Shown here piece by piece: positions 61,385 through 64,000 of a DNA stretch of 64,000 nt. Origin of the DNA: an uncultured Thiohalocapsa sp. GTDB taxonomy: Bacteria > Pseudomonadota > Gammaproteobacteria > Chromatiales > Chromatiaceae. The position numbers and the translations under genes are program-made. A model generated the notes under the pieces. That model was not told the origin of the DNA, made no database searches, and was given only the letters and a program-made list of their open reading frames with translations. The DNA is taken from positions 1 through 64,000 of the forward strand of contig NZ_CAJXYK010000011.1 of the NCBI RefSeq assembly GCF_913063425.1, given 5' to 3'. The stretch's first letter is position 1; every line of letters starts with the position of its first letter.

Positions 61385-61936
61385 TTACAGGAAGTCGCCG
61401 CCGACAGCGCGATGCCCGAAGACGATCTGGGCGCGGCGGCCGTCGTCGAGGTCCAGCCGGCCGACCCCGTTGCGGCCGTCCACGTCCAGGATGATGTTGG
61501 CGAGGCCGCGGCTGCCGTCGTCGCAGCGCACATGGAAGTCCGCCCGGGTGTCGCCGGCGAAGGCATCGTAGCGTCCGCGGCAGATGTCGGCGCCGTTGCT
61601 CACCGTGAAGGCGGAAATGAAGGGGTTGGAGACATAGGCACCGCGGTACAGGTCATCGGCGAAGACGACGACGAAGGGTCCGCCCGTGACCTCGCTCGGG
61701 TCCGGCTCGTCCCAGCGCGTGTCGTGATAGTGCTGGAGCACCGAGGTCATGCAGGTGTGCTGGTCCTGCATCGGAATGCCGCGGCAGAGGATGCGTGCGT
61801 ACTGGATGGGCTCGACGTTCGTGAACAGCAGGTCGTAGTCCCGCTCGGCCCGGTTGCCGCCGCAGCCGGCGGCCATCGCGACGGCTGCCGCCGACAGGGC
61901 TGATAAGGCGGTACGGGCTGCTCGGCCGGCGCGCAT
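61385..61936 (-). CDS. Hypothetical lipoprotein
   Basis: A 183-residue protein with a lipoprotein signal peptide: AVAMAAGCGGNRAERD, with the lipobox Cys at about residue 25. The mature protein has four further Cys (ILCRGIPMQDQHTC, ADICRGR, VRCDDG), likely two disulfides. I do not recognise the domain. It is upstream of the MBOAT gene on the same strand, but 97 nt separate them, so a shared transcript is possible. Confidence 0.78.
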   Translation of the reverse strand: MRAGRAARTALSALSAAAVAMAAGCGGNRAERDYDLLFTNVEPIQYARILCRGIPMQDQHTCMTSVLQHYHDTRWDEPDPSEVTGGPFVVVFADDLYRGAYVSNPFISAFTVSNGADICRGRYDAFAGDTRADFHVRCDDGSRGLANIILDVDGRNGVGRLDLDDGRRAQIVFGHRAVGGDFL

Positions 61937-62055
61937 GGCTCCCCCAGGTCGTCATTGCTTCAGGCGGCGACGGCCACCGCCACCGCGCTGCAACTATAGC
62001 GCAGTCATCGGGGGTCGCTCGTGATACGGTTGGGGGAACGCCGGCGCTGGCCGAT

Positions 62056-63102
62056 TCATGCCGGCCGCTCGAACAGGTAGTGCCCCACGTACCACTCCGA
62101 GCCGTCGCGGAAGCCGAAGAACTCCGCACAGCCCATGAAGAAGAGTCGCCAGCGCATCCACCACAGCCCTGCCTGCTCCTCGCCGTAGGTCTGCGCCAGG
62201 ATCGGCATGATGCGCTCCCGCGCGGCGTCCTGCTTGGCGAGCCAGGCGTTCAGGGTGCGCTCGTAGTGGCGGCCGTTCCAGCGCCAGCGGTCCACGAGCT
62301 TGAGATCCTGCTGAAAGTGCAGCGGCAGATCGTCGCTCGGCATGATGCCGCCGGCGAAGAAATAGTGGCTCATCCAGTCCTCGGGCCCGGTGTCTTCGTA
62401 AGGATAAGGGTGCTCGCGATGGCAGAACACGTGCATGAAAAAACGCCCGCCGGGCTTGAGCCAGCCGTTGACCCGCCCGAACAGCACGCGCCAGTTGCGC
62501 ATGTGCTCGAACATCTCCAGCGAGACGATGCGGTCGAAGCGACCATCGGTGTCGAAGGTGTTCATGTCGGCGGTGATCACGGACAGATTCGAGATGCCGC
62601 GGCGGGCGGCCTCGGCCTCGATGAATTCGCGCTGGGAGGCAGAGTTGGACACTGCCGTGAAGCGGCTGCCCGGGAAGCGCTCGGCGGCCCAGAGGCTGAA
62701 ACTGCCCCAGCCGCAGCCGAGCTCCAGCACGTCCTGGCCCGCGGCGATGCCGGCGCGCTCGGCGGTGACCGCGAGCGAGGCCGCTTCGGCGGCGTCGAGG
62801 TCATCCACGCCCTCAGGCCAGAAGCAGCAGCTGTACTTGCGCCGCGGGCCGAGCACGATGTCGAAGAATGCCGCCGGGACCTCGTAGTGCTGCTCGTTGG
62901 CGCGATCCGGCACCGCCGCGACGGGAGCGGCGTCCATCAGCGCCAGGAAGTCCCGCTTGTGCGCCCAGGCGGCTTCCGGCTCGGCACCGGGCAGCTCGTC
63001 GACCATCTTCTTGAGCCGCTGGCGGATGCCGGCACGCACCACCGGGTCCGGCACCCGGCCGCGCTCCACCCAGTCGAGGATTCTGGCTTCGGAAATCGGC
63101 AT
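62056..63102 (-). CDS. Cyclopropane-fatty-acid-synthase-like methyltransferase
   Basis: A 348-residue SAM enzyme. Motifs in order: HYEVPAAFFDIVLGPRRKYS (about residue 65), CCFWPEGVDDLDAAE, SAM loop VLELGCGWGSFSLWAAERFP (about 117), and VSLEMFEHMRNW (about 187). This shape fits the cyclopropane synthase/coclaurine N-methyltransferase superfamily. It lacks the fused N-terminal domain of E. coli Cfa (382 residues). The start at 63102 (MPISEARILDWV) is the only one giving a clean N-terminus. The lipid or amine substrate is unknown. Confidence 0.87.
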   Translation of the reverse strand: MPISEARILDWVERGRVPDPVVRAGIRQRLKKMVDELPGAEPEAAWAHKRDFLALMDAAPVAAVPDRANEQHYEVPAAFFDIVLGPRRKYSCCFWPEGVDDLDAAEAASLAVTAERAGIAAGQDVLELGCGWGSFSLWAAERFPGSRFTAVSNSASQREFIEAEAARRGISNLSVITADMNTFDTDGRFDRIVSLEMFEHMRNWRVLFGRVNGWLKPGGRFFMHVFCHREHPYPYEDTGPEDWMSHYFFAGGIMPSDDLPLHFQQDLKLVDRWRWNGRHYERTLNAWLAKQDAARERIMPILAQTYGEEQAGLWWMRWRLFFMGCAEFFGFRDGSEWYVGHYLFERPA

Positions 63103-63406
63103 GTCTGCTCCCGTGTCGTCGGTTATTTTGGCTGTTGTCCAAGTGTTGTCCAAGGCGAAAACTTGCAAGCCGTCCGGTCGCCGGTTGCACTCTGACAAGG
63201 GCGGTCTGGCGGCCACTGATCCGCGCCCGCAGCGCGCACCCTGTGCGACAGCACCAACGCTTGCACTGGCGCCGGACCGGGCCAATCTTACAAACCTTGG
63301 AGCAGCAGCCTGCGGCGGCGCCCAGCCATCAGCCCTCAGCCCCCAGCCCCCAGCCCGGAAACCTGCTGCCCCGAGATCTGCACGCGCGTCCCATTCTGAG
63401 TGATCG
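63103..63406. other. Divergent upstream region with heptamer repeats
   Basis: The 304-nt gap between the methyltransferase (-) and tsaE (+) contains CAGCCCT/CAGCCCC heptamers at about 63328-63355, similar to 49500-49538. Promoters of both genes must lie here, but none was clear. Confidence 0.5.
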
Positions 63407-63937
63407 ATGTCTGAGCCATTTTCCGTGCTGTCGCGCGAGGTTGCGGAGACGGAGCGCATCGCCGCCACCGTAGCCGCCCATCTGCGCGCCGGCGACATCC
63501 TGCTGCTGACAGGCGATCTCGCCTGCGGCAAAACGGCGTTCGTCAAGGGGCTGGCCGCGGCGCTCGGCTCAACGGACACCGTCACCAGTCCCACCTATGC
63601 GCTGGTGCACAACTATCGCACCGACCGGTGCGATGTCATGCACATCGACGCCTACCGCGTGGAGAGCGTCCGCGAGTTCACCGACCTGGGCCTCGACGAG
63701 TACTTCCCCGAGTGCATCGTCGCCATCGAGTGGGGCGACAAGGTGGCGGGGCTTTTCGATGACCATCTGCGCATCGCCTTTCACCTGGCGGATGCGCACG
63801 AGCAGCATCGTTTGCTCAGCTTCGACTGCTCGGGTGAGCGCTGGGGCGCCGAAATGACGCAACTGGAGGCCGAGCTGGGGGTGCAACGGGGAGCCGACTG
63901 CGGAGGTGTTGACGGTGAGTCTCCTGCTGGTCATTGA
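63407..63937 (+). CDS. tsaE: TsaE, tRNA N6-threonylcarbamoyladenosine ATPase
   Basis: A 176-residue P-loop protein: Walker A GDLACGKTAFVKGL (about residue 36), TSPTYALVHNYRT, HIDAYRVES (Walker B-like Asp), and AIEWGDKV. TsaE drives turnover of the TsaB-TsaD complex in universal t6A tRNA modification. The common form of the P loop is GDLGAGKT; here GA is AC, which still fits GxxxxGKT. The C-terminal tail of about 30 residues is longer than usual. The tsaB start lies inside its 3' end. Confidence 0.93.
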   Translation: MSEPFSVLSREVAETERIAATVAAHLRAGDILLLTGDLACGKTAFVKGLAAALGSTDTVTSPTYALVHNYRTDRCDVMHIDAYRVESVREFTDLGLDEYFPECIVAIEWGDKVAGLFDDHLRIAFHLADAHEQHRLLSFDCSGERWGAEMTQLEAELGVQRGADCGGVDGESPAGH

Positions 63938-64000
63938 TACATCGGCACGCCCCTTCGAAGTTGCGCTGGGACGGGTCGGTGCGTGCCTGTACAGCGCGCG
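63915..64000 (+). CDS. tsaB: TsaB, N-terminal part (runs off the window)
   Basis: A GTG start at 63915 overlaps tsaE by 23 nt and gives VSLLLVIDTSARPFEVALGR, the N-terminal ASKHA-fold strand and DTS motif of TsaB, then GACLYSAR to the window edge. TsaB is the partner of TsaD in t6A synthesis, so tsaE and tsaB form a coupled pair. Only 28 residues are visible. Confidence 0.75.
   Translation, partial: MSLLLVIDTSARPFEVALGRVGACLYSA

Overview
The window is a 64-kb piece of a GC-rich gammaproteobacterial chromosome. The evidence is a type I-F CRISPR-Cas locus of the Pseudomonas/Pectobacterium kind, a torF-glnK-amtB nitrogen operon with an NtrC/sigma54-type control region, ubiK, comM, hemB, aroE, tsaE, LeuA of the long form, and many dispersed palindromic repeats. 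The overall style (high GC, many low-complexity and REP-like intergenic repeats, BLUF photosensor) fits a Chromatiales/Ectothiorhodospiraceae-like organism, but genus-level placement is a guess.

Layout. 1-2822: end of csy1, then csy2-csy3-csy4 on the + strand. 2823-11145: leader and a very large I-F CRISPR array, 137 repeats and 136 spacers by direct count, with one spacer present twice and repeat decay at the far end. 11297-11707: a decayed vapBC toxin-antitoxin locus. 11673-14476: amtB, glnK and torF on the - strand with a terminator, a sigma54-like promoter and an NtrC-like palindrome. 14554-23046: housekeeping block on + (ubiK, comM, ABC-F ATPase, glycogen phosphorylase, glutamate-family dehydrogenase). 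23640-26460: a small defence island, an intact RloA/RloB (AbiL-like) pair lying between broken pieces of a DUF1156 methyltransferase and a DUF3883 helicase. 27051-30017: thiolase, BLUF protein, Uma2 nuclease-like protein. 30277-39633: PepSY protein, two-component system, second PepSY protein, and a complete CusCBA/Czc-type metal efflux system with a DUF3240 protein. 39900-42044: secreted protein, Lrp regulator, damaged RelE/RHH toxin-antitoxin pair, several repeat families. 42702-49463: leuA, a frameshifted TPR gene, an MlaC-like gene, a thioredoxin, hemB, aroE and a hydroxyacid dehydrogenase. 49542-53835: unknown gene, secreted protein, OpgH-like glucosyltransferase, FkbM methyltransferase. 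53959-58381: an unusual co-directional set of dehydrogenase, 6-PTPS-like protein lacking the usual Cys and one zinc His, glycosyltransferase, methyltransferase, Rof-like protein and divergent pyrophosphatase. 58401-61287: MBOAT acyltransferase with a partner gene interrupted by an in-frame TAG. 61385-64000: lipoprotein, cyclopropane-synthase-like methyltransferase, tsaE and the start of tsaB.

How the parts work together. The Csy proteins and array form the interference half of an adaptive immune system; cas1 and cas2-3 would lie to the left of the window. RloAB is a second, independent defence module. The PepSY/two-component/RND block looks like sensing and export of a transition metal. The torF-glnK-amtB operon handles ammonium uptake under nitrogen limitation. 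The 54-58 kb cassette is the best candidate for an uncharacterised pathway, possibly a modified and glycosylated pterin-like metabolite; that function is inference only.
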